Part shown: positions 8,064 to 17,008 of the stretch, piece by piece | Layout of the letters: every line of letters begins with the position of its first letter | How positions within the stretch are numbered: the first letter of the stretch is position 1 | Origin: Ruminococcus callidus | Lineage (GTDB): Bacteria > Bacillota > Clostridia > Oscillospirales > Ruminococcaceae | Direction of reading: 5' to 3' | Assembly: GCF_020709055.1 (NCBI RefSeq) | Contig: NZ_JAJFCK010000004.1 | Span: forward strand, 1-64,000 | Length of the DNA: 64,000 bases | Program-made: the position numbers and the translations under genes | Notes under the pieces: model-generated | The model's input: the letters and a program-made list of their open reading frames with translations, nothing else | The model's database searches: none | What the model was told of the DNA's origin: nothing

Positions 8064-8078
8064 ATAGACTCTGATACA
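8064..8078 (-). promoter_or_regulatory. 15-bp motif shared with the Sel1 promoter (site 1)
   Basis: The minus-strand sequence TGTATCAGAGTCTAT starts 4 nt after the -10 box of the sortase promoter. The identical 15 bases occur at 15643-15657, just downstream of the -10 box of the Sel1-repeat gene. Here it is flanked by GAGTC/GACTC half-sites (8056-8070). A shared operator or start-site element is likely. Confidence 0.5.
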
Positions 8079-8082
8079 TTTT

Positions 8083-8111
8083 AGTATAGCCTTTTTCTGA
8101 AACAATGTCAA
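8083..8111 (-). promoter_or_regulatory. SigA-type promoter of the sortase gene
   Basis: Minus strand TTGACA (8111-8106), 17-nt spacer, TATACT (8088-8083). The leader to the ATG at 8007 is about 70 nt. Confidence 0.85.
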
Positions 8112-8167
8112 GCTTTTTTCGAAATTCGGTTGCAATTGTGGCAGGGAACGACAGCGATGTATGGTTT

Positions 8168-8475
8168 GGCGGGACATGGTGCGCTGTGTCCCGCCAATTT
8201 CAGAAAAAGAAATTTCGTTGAAAACGTTCCACCGGAACGTTTTCAAAACACCAGTACAGCAAGCGGGACACAGGGCGGAGCGGTCTTGTTCGCTCCGCCC
8301 TCGAAAAGCTGTCGCTTTTCTCACCCACCTTCTCCGTGCGCCAGAACATGGCGCAGGGAATTTCGCTGTCTGCGGACAGCGACTTAGAGGGCACGTGCCC
8401 TCTAAGAACACCTCGCCAGCTGCGCTCAGCTGGAGCAGCCTTATAAGGTAACGATTCTGAAATCGTTCTGTTTTT
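8168..8475 (+). ncRNA. String of ten hairpins ending in a terminator-like hairpin; candidate structured RNA or repeat element
   Basis: This gap between sortase and enolase is filled with consecutive, mostly perfect hairpins: 8168-8195 (9 bp), 8196-8214 (6 bp), 8218-8246 (13 bp, 3-nt loop), 8273-8300 (10 bp), 8303-8320 (7 bp), 8337-8355 (6 bp), 8364-8381 (7 bp), a 24-nt perfect palindrome at 8383-8406, 8416-8433 (7 bp), and 8450-8467 (7 bp) followed by CTGTTTTT. The last one resembles an intrinsic terminator, which suggests plus-strand transcription. I found no convincing plus-strand promoter. No long frame or ribosome site fits a protein. The segment 8390-8444 is identical to bases 1-55. It matches no RNA family that I know. 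Confidence 0.6.
8390..8444 (+). repeat. Direct repeat, copy B
   Basis: This is the 55-bp exact copy of window bases 1-55, in the same orientation 8.4 kb away, forming the last part of the hairpin string. The two copies flank the block from the sugar transferase to the sortase. Confidence 0.9.
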
Positions 8476-8520
8476 GCACGATGCTTTTTGTTACAGCATT
8501 CCTCTCCGCACAAAGCAAAG

Positions 8521-8548
8521 CCCCCACGGCATCATCATACCGCAGGGG
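8521..8548 (-). terminator. Probable terminator of eno
   Basis: Minus strand CCCCTGCGG (8548-8540) pairs with CCGTGGGGG (8529-8521), with one wobble pair, followed by a broken T stretch. It sits 30 bp after the enolase stop. Confidence 0.55.
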
Positions 8549-8578
8549 TTTCTTCATCTGCTCTTTTTGACAGCTTTC

Positions 8579-10013
<1,435 letters not shown>

Positions 10014-10020
10014 TAAAAAC

Positions 10021-10050
10021 AGTATACCATACTCTGCCCCCGTCTGTCAA
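10021..10050 (-). promoter_or_regulatory. SigA-type promoter of eno
   Basis: Minus strand TTGACA (10050-10045), 18 nt, TATACT (10026-10021). Confidence 0.85.
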
Positions 10051-10098
10051 GCATTTTTTTCATGCCGAAGCAAAAGCCCCTTGAATTGAGGTACTTTC

Positions 10099-10127
10099 TT
10101 GACAGCCTGCACAAAATCTGATATAAT
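10099..10127 (+). promoter_or_regulatory. Consensus promoter of the LytTR two-component operon
   Basis: TTGACA (10099-10104), exactly 17 nt, TATAAT (10122-10127): a perfect SigA consensus. No LytTR-type direct repeat was found upstream, so autoregulation is not evident. Confidence 0.88.
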
Positions 10128-10197
10128 GTAGATGCGGAATCTGGCAAATATCCCCTGCCGCCGATTCCGCACAGACTCTCACGAGGAGGTGTCCCCC

Positions 10198-10941
10198 ATG
10201 TTTACGTTTGCTGTCTGCGACGACCAGCGAGAAGACGCAGAAAATCTGCGCTGCTGCATTTCCCTGTTTGCACAGACGCAGGAGATTCCGGTGCAAACCG
10301 ATGTTTTTTCCGACGGCGCTGCGCTGCTGAACGCATCCCAGCACTATGACCTGATCTTTCTGGATGTGGAAATGAGCCCCATGAGCGGCATTGAAACCGC
10401 AAAGGAACTGCGCAAACGGGAGGCATTCTTCAAGGTTCCCATTGTCTACGTCACCAGCTATCCGGACTACTGGCGCCATGCCTATCAGGTACACGCCTTT
10501 GACTTCATTGAAAAGCCCTTTCCGGAGACACGGGTTTTCCAGACGCTTCGGGATTTTCTCCGGCTCGTTCCGCCGCAGGATGCCAGGACGATTCCGCTTC
10601 AGGTGGAGGCGGGAGAGATCCAGCAGCGTGTGGATGAGATCTGTTATTTTCTCTGCACCGAAAAGCGGCGTGTCATTGTCCACACCACATCCGCACAGTA
10701 CGTGGTTAGAGACTCCCTGAACTCCATCTATGCGCAGCTGGATCCGGCGCAGTTCGACATGCCCCACCGCTGCTGCATCGTCAATTTCCGCTACGTTCAA
10801 AATATCGTGAACTATTATGATATCATCATGACAGACGGGGAATTTCTTCCCCTCGCACAGAAAAAGCGCACCCAATTCCGCAGAAAACTCAGCGACTACA
10901 TGCAGAGCCAAAACAACAGCATCCCCCATGCTCTGCTGTGA
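10198..10941 (+). CDS. LytTR-family response regulator
   Basis: A 247-aa two-component regulator. The receiver domain (about 1-120) has acidic residues in FAVCDD, the phospho-acceptor aspartate in LIFLDVEM (about 54) and the lysine in FIEKPF. The C-terminal LytTR DNA-binding domain (about 140-240) includes FRYVQNIV and the FLPLAQKKRTQFRRKL end. The ATG at 10198 has GAGGAGGT upstream. It overlaps the ribosome site of the GHKL kinase gene at 10955, so the two form a pair like AgrA/AgrC or VirR/VirS. Such systems often control virulence, bacteriocin or envelope genes. No AgrB/AgrD or short peptide gene is next to it. Confidence 0.93.
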   Translation: MFTFAVCDDQREDAENLRCCISLFAQTQEIPVQTDVFSDGAALLNASQHYDLIFLDVEMSPMSGIETAKELRKREAFFKVPIVYVTSYPDYWRHAYQVHAFDFIEKPFPETRVFQTLRDFLRLVPPQDARTIPLQVEAGEIQQRVDEICYFLCTEKRRVIVHTTSAQYVVRDSLNSIYAQLDPAQFDMPHRCCIVNFRYVQNIVNYYDIIMTDGEFLPLAQKKRTQFRRKLSDYMQSQNNSIPHALL

Positions 10942-10954
10942 GGAGGTCTTTCCC

Positions 10955-12280
10955 ATGACAATTTCCCCTGTTCTCATGTTTCTGCTGCAAAGCATCATTG
11001 CTGTTTCCATCTATCTGGTGGCATGGCACTATGACGCCCACTGCTTCACGCCACGCTTCCAGCATCAGTTCCTCTACCCTGCGGCATTTGTAAGCGCAAT
11101 GGTTCTCATGCGGGCGGTCAATCTGCTGGACATTCCGCTGTTAAATTTACTTTACACCACCGTTTCCCTCTTTGTGCTCTGTCTGGCGCTGTACCGCTGC
11201 AATTTTCAGCAGGCGTTCGTCCGAGTCATGCCATACGTGCTGGTCTGCCTGTTCTGCGACCCGTTTTCCATCCTGCTGCCGGCGATTCTCAGCCACCACA
11301 GCATCGCAGAAGTCCAGCAGTCCAACACCCTCTCCCTGCTTTGCTGCAGCATCAACGTCCTGCTCTTTCTCTTTGCCTACCAGATTTTCACCATGCTCAC
11401 CCTCCGATACAAAGCCGTCACGCTGAGTCTGCAAAAGATCTGTTTTCTCATCGGGCTGATCGTCGGCGAAGTCTTTGCGCTGGAGGCGATGATGCAGATG
11501 ATGGAGGATTCCACGGACACCATCTGGCTGCTTCTGGCGATAACAGGATTTCTATGCGTAGACATCTATGCTGCTTTCGTCATCTATCAGGATTCCCGCA
11601 TCCAGCAGGAGAAAACCGCATTGGAGCTGGCGAAAAAACAGAACAAGATCCAGCTGGACTATTACCGGACGCTGGGGAAGAATTATCAGGACTCCCGCAT
11701 CCTGCTCCACGACATGAAAAAGCATCTCGCCGTGGTGGAGGGGCTGCTTCAGCAGGAAAACGCCACTGCGGCACAGCCCTATTTTCAGGAGCTGTACCAG
11801 AACGTCAACAACCTGTTCCAGGGCTTTCACTGCACCAACCCCATTCTCAGCATTGTCATGGGGCAGAAAATCTCGGAGGCGGAGGAGGCGGACATTCACA
11901 TTTCCACGGACATCGAAGATCTTCCGCTGGAATTTCTGGAGGACTGTGATATCACGGCGATTTTCTCCAACCTCTGGGATAACGCCATTGCCGCAAACTG
12001 CACCGTTCCGCCGGAACAGCGGCGCATCCACATTCAGATGCATCAGATCAATCACTTTGTCACCATAGCCTTTGCCAACCAGTTCAATGGCATTCTCAAC
12101 CGCTGCGGCACAGAGCTGCACTCCACCAAACCCGACCACACCGGCATTGGACTCACCAGCATCCGCAGCACTGTGGAAAAATACGACGGCATCTTTCAGG
12201 TCAAGCCCCGTCCGGAGGCGCACACCTTTACGGCGCAAATCACGCTTCCCATTCCGGAACCGTGTCCGGTGCGGGCATAG
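10955..12280 (+). CDS. GHKL-type sensor histidine kinase (AgrC-like)
   Basis: A 441-aa membrane kinase partner of the LytTR regulator upstream. Residues 1 to about 205 hold six or seven hydrophobic helices. A dimerisation helix with the likely phospho-accepting histidine in LLHDMKKHLAVVEG (about 251) follows, then the GHKL ATPase domain with the N-box FSNLWDNAIAA and G-box GIGLTSIRSTVEKYDG. The ATG at 10955 has GAGGAGGT 7 nt upstream and lies 13 nt after the regulator stop. Membrane topology is that of peptide-sensing AgrC/ComD kinases, but the ligand is unknown. A strong terminator follows. Confidence 0.92.
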   Translation: MTISPVLMFLLQSIIAVSIYLVAWHYDAHCFTPRFQHQFLYPAAFVSAMVLMRAVNLLDIPLLNLLYTTVSLFVLCLALYRCNFQQAFVRVMPYVLVCLFCDPFSILLPAILSHHSIAEVQQSNTLSLLCCSINVLLFLFAYQIFTMLTLRYKAVTLSLQKICFLIGLIVGEVFALEAMMQMMEDSTDTIWLLLAITGFLCVDIYAAFVIYQDSRIQQEKTALELAKKQNKIQLDYYRTLGKNYQDSRILLHDMKKHLAVVEGLLQQENATAAQPYFQELYQNVNNLFQGFHCTNPILSIVMGQKISEAEEADIHISTDIEDLPLEFLEDCDITAIFSNLWDNAIAANCTVPPEQRRIHIQMHQINHFVTIAFANQFNGILNRCGTELHSTKPDHTGIGLTSIRSTVEKYDGIFQVKPRPEAHTFTAQITLPIPEPCPVRA

Positions 12281-12306
12281 TCAGTCAGGCGAAAGCAAAT
12301 GAAAAC

Positions 12307-12342
12307 AGTCTGGATTTTCTTGGAAAATCCAGACTTCTTTTT
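12307..12342 (+). terminator. Intrinsic terminator of the two-component operon
   Basis: AGTCTGGATTTTC (12307-12319) and GAAAATCCAGACT (12323-12335) form a perfect 13-bp stem with a 3-nt loop, then TCTTTTT. Confidence 0.92.
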
Positions 12343-12381
12343 GTCGTTCAGGCAGAATAATTGTCATTCGTGAAAAAGCCC

Positions 12382-12410
12382 TTGCAATTCCCCGCATTTT
12401 GAGATACAAT
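12382..12410 (+). promoter_or_regulatory. Promoter of the lipoprotein gene
   Basis: TTGCAA (12382-12387), 17 nt, TACAAT (12405-12410). The leader to 12539 is about 120 nt and contains no structure that I recognise. Confidence 0.7.
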
Positions 12411-12538
12411 AAACGGCAGAAAAACGATAGGCTTCTATTCCGCTTCGGCTTGGAACAGAGGCTTGTTGTCATCTTTGAACCCAAGAGCCTGTTTCACATT
12501 TTTGGGGACAGATTCTAAGCAGGAGGCACGTTATCTTT

Positions 12539-13390
12539 ATGCGTCAAAAAATCCATGTGTACTCAATTGTCGCAGCTCTGACCGCACTGACATTTCTGGC
12601 AGTCGGCTGCACCATGGCATCCACACAGGACATTTCTATAACAGCAACGGACACGACATCCCAGACCATGCAAACCGCCCCCGCAGCTTCCCCGCCGAAT
12701 TCCCTGACAGAATCCAGCCCTCTCTTGCTCACACCCATTTCGAAGGAAGAGCTGTATCATAAAATGCGGAACTCCGTGGACTATTTCAGCCAGATCTCCG
12801 GAAAAATCATCGACTCCAAAACCGGCGATGACCGCATCCAGACCGTGGAATTTTCCTGCGATCTGATGCAGGACTGTTCCTATGCGAAAATCTCCTTCCA
12901 CAACCCGACGGACTGGTCGGACTGCGGAAACCAAATTGTTTACGCCCAAGACGGCAAGGTGATCTGCACAGACATCGCCGACAAAACCGACCGGATTCAG
13001 CCCGCCAGTCAGCAGCAGGACGAGAAGGACATGCGCACCGATCCCATCCGGATTCCGGAAGTGAGCATCAGTCTTTTTCCGCAGTCGCTGGCAGTGCGGT
13101 ATCTCGCCGATTTTGAACAGTGGCAGATTCGGGAGACCAGAGCCTGCCAGAATCGTACCTGCGCCGTTGTCACTGGTACCATTCCGGCAACCGAACAGGA
13201 TGCCGTATCCCAGTTCGAAATTTTTGTCGATCAGGAAACAGGGATTTTAATGCAATATGAGGGATATGACAGCTCCCACAGCATCATCGATTACATTTAC
13301 ACGGAAAACATGCAGTTCGAAAAGGACGCTGCACCCGTGCCGGTTTTCTCCCAAAACGACATCTCCACCCACGATAAACGGGAGTCGTAA
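12539..13390 (+). CDS. Uncharacterised lipoprotein
   Basis: A 283-aa exported protein. A signal sequence ends in the lipobox LAVGC (cysteine about 24), so it should be lipid-anchored outside the membrane. A Ser/Thr/Pro-rich spacer follows (about 25-65), then a soluble domain with alternating beta-like strands, ending in SIIDYIYTENMQFE. The pattern (short repeats of measured strands, IFVDQETGILMQYEG) recalls LolA/LppX-like or MucB-type sigma regulator domains, but I cannot place it firmly. The ATG at 12539 has AGGAGG 12 nt upstream. It is transcribed alone, between its own promoter and terminator, next to the two-component system that might control it. Confidence 0.82.
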   Translation: MRQKIHVYSIVAALTALTFLAVGCTMASTQDISITATDTTSQTMQTAPAASPPNSLTESSPLLLTPISKEELYHKMRNSVDYFSQISGKIIDSKTGDDRIQTVEFSCDLMQDCSYAKISFHNPTDWSDCGNQIVYAQDGKVICTDIADKTDRIQPASQQQDEKDMRTDPIRIPEVSISLFPQSLAVRYLADFEQWQIRETRACQNRTCAVVTGTIPATEQDAVSQFEIFVDQETGILMQYEGYDSSHSIIDYIYTENMQFEKDAAPVPVFSQNDISTHDKRES

Positions 13391-13411
13391 ACAAAACATA
13401 TGACATAAGTT

Positions 13412-13450
13412 CAGCTCGTTCCGAAACGCATTCGGAGCGAGCTGTTTTTT
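13412..13450 (+). terminator. Intrinsic terminator of the lipoprotein gene
   Basis: CAGCTCGTTCCGAA (13412-13425) pairs with TTCGGAGCGAGCTG (13431-13444) with one wobble, followed by six T. Confidence 0.92.
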
Positions 13451-13489
13451 CTATCGATAAGTCATGCATCCTGTCTGATGCGGCGGCAA

Positions 13490-15595
13490 TTATTCCGGTT
13501 TGCCGGTATCATCGTCGTCGTCCTCATCGGCTTCTCCCAGCATATAATCCTCCAGCATTTGCTTGGCATCCTCATGTCCCTGCGCCGCCGCTAGGCGCAG
13601 CCAGTAGGCAGCCTCGTCCTCATCCGGATCGGTGCCGATGCCGTTGAAATAGCAGAAGCCCATCATATACTGCGCCTCATCATGCCCGTTATCCGCCGCT
13701 TTTTCGAACCAGTCCATGGCGATCTCGTCCTCTTCGCCGTCATCGCCTTTGAAGTGGCAGATCCCCACCATATACTGTCCGTTGGGATTTCCCAGATCTG
13801 CCGCTTTCTGAAACCACTCCAGTGCTTTTCCGTAGTTCTCCTCGGAATCGAAATAGTAGTAGCCCAGCTCACACTGGGCATCGGCGCTGCCCATATCCGC
13901 TGCACGTTTCAGATAGTCCAGCGCCTTGTCCGTATCTACCGGAACGCCGTCCCCGTTCTCGTAGCAGACACCGAGGGCATACAGCGCAGACGCATTGGGC
14001 GTGCACGGAATCTTCATGGACTCTCCTGCCGCAATACGCAGCAGACGCACAGCCTCCTCCAGATCGGTATCCACGCCAATGCCAAAGCGGTAGCAGCTGC
14101 CCAGCTGGAACGTCGCCTCCCGCTCGCCCACTGCCGATGCCGCTTCAAACAGCTCCACGGCTCTCTCCGGATCTTCCGGAATGCCGATGCCGTCCAGATA
14201 GCAGATCCCCAGCTGTGTCTGGGCGTGGGCGTGCCCCTGATCTGCCGCTTTCTGAAGCCAGGCAGCTGCCTCGGCATCGTCTGCCGGCACGGGATTGCCC
14301 TGATTCAAAAGGCACATGCCCAAGGCATACTGCGCCTTGGCGTTACCGGTTTCCTCCGCCGCTCTCCGCAGGAACTGCTGCACCCGTTTTTTCGATGTGT
14401 CCGAGATGCCGTCCATCACGTGACACTCGTTGATGAGAATGTTATCGATGGGCAGGCTCTTTCGGATCTCCCGATACCACTGCAATGCAAACGCCTCGTC
14501 CTTTTCCACACCAGAGCCGGACAGATAGCACTCCGCCACGTGAAACCGTGCGCTCATCTCGTCGGAGGATGCCTCCTGAAACATGGCGAACGCCTTTTCG
14601 GGATCCTTCGGCACACAGATGCCGTCCTGATAGAAGCATGCCAGCAGCGTCATACACATATGATCGCCGCGTTCTGTGCCGAGCTGCAAGACACGGGCAG
14701 CCTTTTTCAGGCTGGAGCGTGCTGTCTGTCCCTCCAGATACAGGTACGCCAGCGATGCGCAGGATTCCATATCTCCGCCCTCTACGGCACGTGTCAGCCA
14801 CTTTTCCGCCTCGGAGAAATTGACCTCAATGTCGCCGTTATACAGATATCCGCAGCCCAGCTCCCGCTGCGCCGAGAGGCTCCCCTCTTCGGCGGCCTTG
14901 GTCAGCCAGTACACGCCCTGTTTCCGTACGTTCTCCGCTTTTTCGACGTTCGTATGAATCAAAAAGGTTCCCAGCACCTCCTGCGCCACCGAGATGCCGG
15001 CTTCCGCCGCCTGCCGCAATTTTTCCAGCCCCTGCTTTTGATTTGCCGGTGTTCCCACGCCGTAAAGCAGACAGCAGCCCACCTCACAAAGCGCATCCGG
15101 ATTTCCGGCGCTCTCCGCCTTTTGGAGCAACGCAAAGCCACGCTGCTGCTGTTCCGGTCTGCCGTCGTTCTGTTCCACCAGCCAGCGCCCCAGAATCAGC
15201 ATGGCATCCGCATTTTCCTGCAATACCGCCTGTTCCAGAAGCTGTATGCCATGCGTCACATCCTGCGGAAGCACATTTTCGATACCCTCCAGCAGATAGC
15301 TGCCCAGATAGGTCTGCGCATTGCTGTCGCCGTCCCGCACTGCCCGCTGAATCCACAGGACAAAACGGCTGTCATTGCGCACCGTCCCGATTCCCGAGCG
15401 ATAGCAGAGGGCGACGACGCTCTCCGCACTTGAAACGCCCTCATCTGCCTTGGCAAGAAACCACTGAAACGCAAGCTTGCGCACCATTTCATTGGCATTG
15501 CCCAGCATATGGATATAGCAGGACTCCGTTTCTGATGTCAGCGGCACATTTTTTTCCACCAGCTCTGAAGTCCGGTCAAAATCTTTTTTTCTCAT
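13490..15595 (-). CDS. Sel1-repeat (TPR-like) protein with acidic tail
   Basis: A 701-aa protein built of about 17 Sel1-like repeats of 36-44 residues (pattern A..G...A...LG..Y..G.GV), for example WLQKAADQGHAHAQTQLG and WFEKAADNGHDEAQYMMG. Such alpha-solenoids are protein-binding scaffolds. No signal peptide or membrane segment is visible, so it should be cytosolic. The C-terminus is strongly acidic (EADEDDDDD). The ATG at 15595 has AAGGAGGG 7 nt upstream. Its promoter carries the same 15-bp downstream motif as the sortase promoter, the only hint of its partner genes. Near-identical repeat units could recombine, but the frame is intact. Confidence 0.93.
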   Translation of the reverse strand: MRKKDFDRTSELVEKNVPLTSETESCYIHMLGNANEMVRKLAFQWFLAKADEGVSSAESVVALCYRSGIGTVRNDSRFVLWIQRAVRDGDSNAQTYLGSYLLEGIENVLPQDVTHGIQLLEQAVLQENADAMLILGRWLVEQNDGRPEQQQRGFALLQKAESAGNPDALCEVGCCLLYGVGTPANQKQGLEKLRQAAEAGISVAQEVLGTFLIHTNVEKAENVRKQGVYWLTKAAEEGSLSAQRELGCGYLYNGDIEVNFSEAEKWLTRAVEGGDMESCASLAYLYLEGQTARSSLKKAARVLQLGTERGDHMCMTLLACFYQDGICVPKDPEKAFAMFQEASSDEMSARFHVAECYLSGSGVEKDEAFALQWYREIRKSLPIDNILINECHVMDGISDTSKKRVQQFLRRAAEETGNAKAQYALGMCLLNQGNPVPADDAEAAAWLQKAADQGHAHAQTQLGICYLDGIGIPEDPERAVELFEAASAVGEREATFQLGSCYRFGIGVDTDLEEAVRLLRIAAGESMKIPCTPNASALYALGVCYENGDGVPVDTDKALDYLKRAADMGSADAQCELGYYYFDSEENYGKALEWFQKAADLGNPNGQYMVGICHFKGDDGEEDEIAMDWFEKAADNGHDEAQYMMGFCYFNGIGTDPDEDEAAYWLRLAAAQGHEDAKQMLEDYMLGEADEDDDDDTGKPE

Positions 15596-15642
15596 GCAAT
15601 GCCCTCCTTCCGGCATATGGTGCTCCTGTTCCTTTTGTCAAA

Positions 15643-15657
15643 ATAGACTCTGATACA
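15643..15657 (-). promoter_or_regulatory. 15-bp motif shared with the sortase promoter (site 2)
   Basis: Minus-strand TGTATCAGAGTCTAT, identical to 8064-8078, begins about 9 nt after the -10 box of the Sel1 promoter, against 4 nt at the sortase gene. Confidence 0.5.
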
Positions 15658-15666
15658 CTGAATTCT

Positions 15667-15695
15667 ATTATAATGCAAAACCAAGGGGTTGTCAA
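15667..15695 (-). promoter_or_regulatory. Consensus promoter of the Sel1-repeat gene
   Basis: Minus strand TTGACA (15695-15690), 17 nt, TATAAT (15672-15667). It lies back to back with the rubrerythrin promoter; the 15596-15923 gap holds only these two promoters, their leaders and the shared motif. Confidence 0.88.
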
Positions 15696-15791
15696 GCTGC
15701 GCAGTTGGAGCTTCTGTAGGGACACGCTTCATGCCAATTTGTCATGTTCAGATTTCAATGTGAATTTTTCGTTAACTATTGAGAATACGTA

Positions 15792-15820
15792 TTGACAAGA
15801 GAGAACCCATCTGCTATAAT
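15792..15820 (+). promoter_or_regulatory. Consensus promoter of rubrerythrin
   Basis: TTGACA (15792-15797), 17 nt, TATAAT (15815-15820), a perfect SigA consensus. No PerR-type box (TTATAAT.ATTATAA) was found around it. Confidence 0.88.
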
Positions 15821-15923
15821 AGAGTCAGAAAAACAAAGCGCCCGGCTCCAAGCGGCAGCGCACAAAACTGTTTTTTGGAAACAATCAAAATCATAGATGA
15901 AAAAATCACAGGAGGAAATTATC

Positions 15924-16472
15924 ATGAAAAAGTTTGTATGTTCTGTTTGCGGTTATGTATACGAAGGCGAAACTGCACCGGCAGTCTGTCCCATCTGCGG
16001 TGCTCCCGCTGAAAAGTTCAACGAGCAGAAAGCAGACGCTACCGAATGGGCAGATCAGCATGTAGTTGGCGTGGCACAGGGCGTAGACGAGGAGATCGTA
16101 CAGGGTCTGCGGGAGAACTTCAACGGCGAGTGCTCCGAGGTCGGCATGTATCTGGCAATGGCACGTGTCGCATTCCGTGAGGGCTATCCGGAAATCGGTC
16201 TGTACTGGGAAAAGGCTGCTTACGAAGAGGCTGAGCACGCTGCAAAGTTCGCAGAACTGCTGGGCGAAGTGGTTACCGACTCCACCAAGAAGAATCTGGA
16301 GATGCGGGTTGCTGCGGAGAGCGGCGCATGTGCCGGAAAGAAGGCACTGGCTGCCAAGGCAAAGCAGCTGAATCTGGACGCAATTCACGACACTGTACAC
16401 GAGATGGCAAAGGACGAGGCTCGTCACGGCTGTGCATTTGAGGGCTTCCTGAAGCGGTACTTCAACAACTAA
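15924..16472 (+). CDS. rbr: Reverse rubrerythrin (rubredoxin domain first)
   Basis: A 182-aa cytosolic di-iron peroxidase of the oxidative stress defence of anaerobes, reducing hydrogen peroxide with electrons from NADH via rubredoxin reductases. The rubredoxin-like iron site is at the N-terminus (CSVCGY about residues 6-11 and CPICGAP about 22-28), followed by the four-helix di-iron domain with EEAEHA and DEARHG. This order is the reverse of classical rubrerythrin, as in Clostridium revRbr. The ATG at 15924 has AGGAGGAA upstream; a start 9 codons earlier is less likely. It is monocistronic with a strong promoter and terminator, so probably abundant. Confidence 0.95.
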   Translation: MKKFVCSVCGYVYEGETAPAVCPICGAPAEKFNEQKADATEWADQHVVGVAQGVDEEIVQGLRENFNGECSEVGMYLAMARVAFREGYPEIGLYWEKAAYEEAEHAAKFAELLGEVVTDSTKKNLEMRVAAESGACAGKKALAAKAKQLNLDAIHDTVHEMAKDEARHGCAFEGFLKRYFNN

Positions 16473-16510
16473 TGCCGTTTTCATAAGATCGGATTCTACC
16501 CCATAAAAAG

Positions 16511-16543
16511 CGGAGGGCACGGGAAACTGTGCCCTCCGTTTTT
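16511..16543 (+). terminator. Intrinsic terminator of rubrerythrin
   Basis: CGGAGGGCAC (16511-16520) pairs perfectly with GTGCCCTCCG (16529-16538), followed by TTTTTG. Confidence 0.93.
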
Positions 16544-16615
16544 GTTTCTGATTCTAACACATGTTTACAAAAAACACTGGTATAGGCTCTTAGAAAATTC
16601 TGCGTAGCCAACCCA

Positions 16616-16652
16616 AAAAGCGTGCAGAAGCTTTTCCGCTTCCGCACGCTTT
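16616..16652 (-). terminator. Intrinsic terminator after the small membrane protein gene
   Basis: Minus strand AGCGTGCGGAAGC (16650-16638) pairs with GCTTCTGCACGCT (16631-16619) and then TTTTT. One pair is G-T on this strand but a mismatch on the other, which favours the minus direction (pheS-pheT and the 102-aa gene). Confidence 0.85.
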
Positions 16653-16681
16653 TCATTTTTCCGATTTTCTGAAAAATATGC

Positions 16682-16990
16682 CTACTGCATCTTCGAAACC
16701 ACAATGGCAGCCAGCAGGTTGAGGAAACCGGCAGCGATTCCGACCAGCGCCGGAAGCAGACCGCCCTTTCCGAACATCAGGCTGGCAAAACCGGCGATCA
16801 CTGCTGCAATTCCCAGGACTGCACCCACCAGTACCGGCAGGAAATATCCCGATGCAATGGCGAGAATCGCCAGCACCAGTGCCACAACGCCCAGCATCAG
16901 CGCTGTCGCCTCCTTGGGCGTGCGCTCTTTTTTCGGCTTTTTCGGCTTGGGTTCCTTTTTCTTCGGCACAGTCTTTTCTCTCTGTTTCAT
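16682..16990 (-). CDS. Small membrane protein with lysine-rich N-terminus
   Basis: A 102-aa protein. Residues 1-27 are very basic (alternating KK, KP and KE), and the rest forms three hydrophobic helices separated by glycine-rich turns (IASGYFLPVLVGAVLG, GGLLPALVGIAAGF). The pattern is that of DUF4190-like short membrane proteins. The basic tail should stay in the cytoplasm, perhaps touching nucleic acid or lipid head groups. The ATG at 16990 has GGAGGG 8 nt upstream. It follows pheT by 18 nt, so it is read from the T-box-controlled transcript, although no link to phenylalanine is apparent. Confidence 0.8.
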   Translation of the reverse strand: MKQREKTVPKKKEPKPKKPKKERTPKEATALMLGVVALVLAILAIASGYFLPVLVGAVLGIAAVIAGFASLMFGKGGLLPALVGIAAGFLNLLAAIVVSKMQ

Positions 16991-17008
16991 GGAAAAGCCC
17001 TCCGAAAA

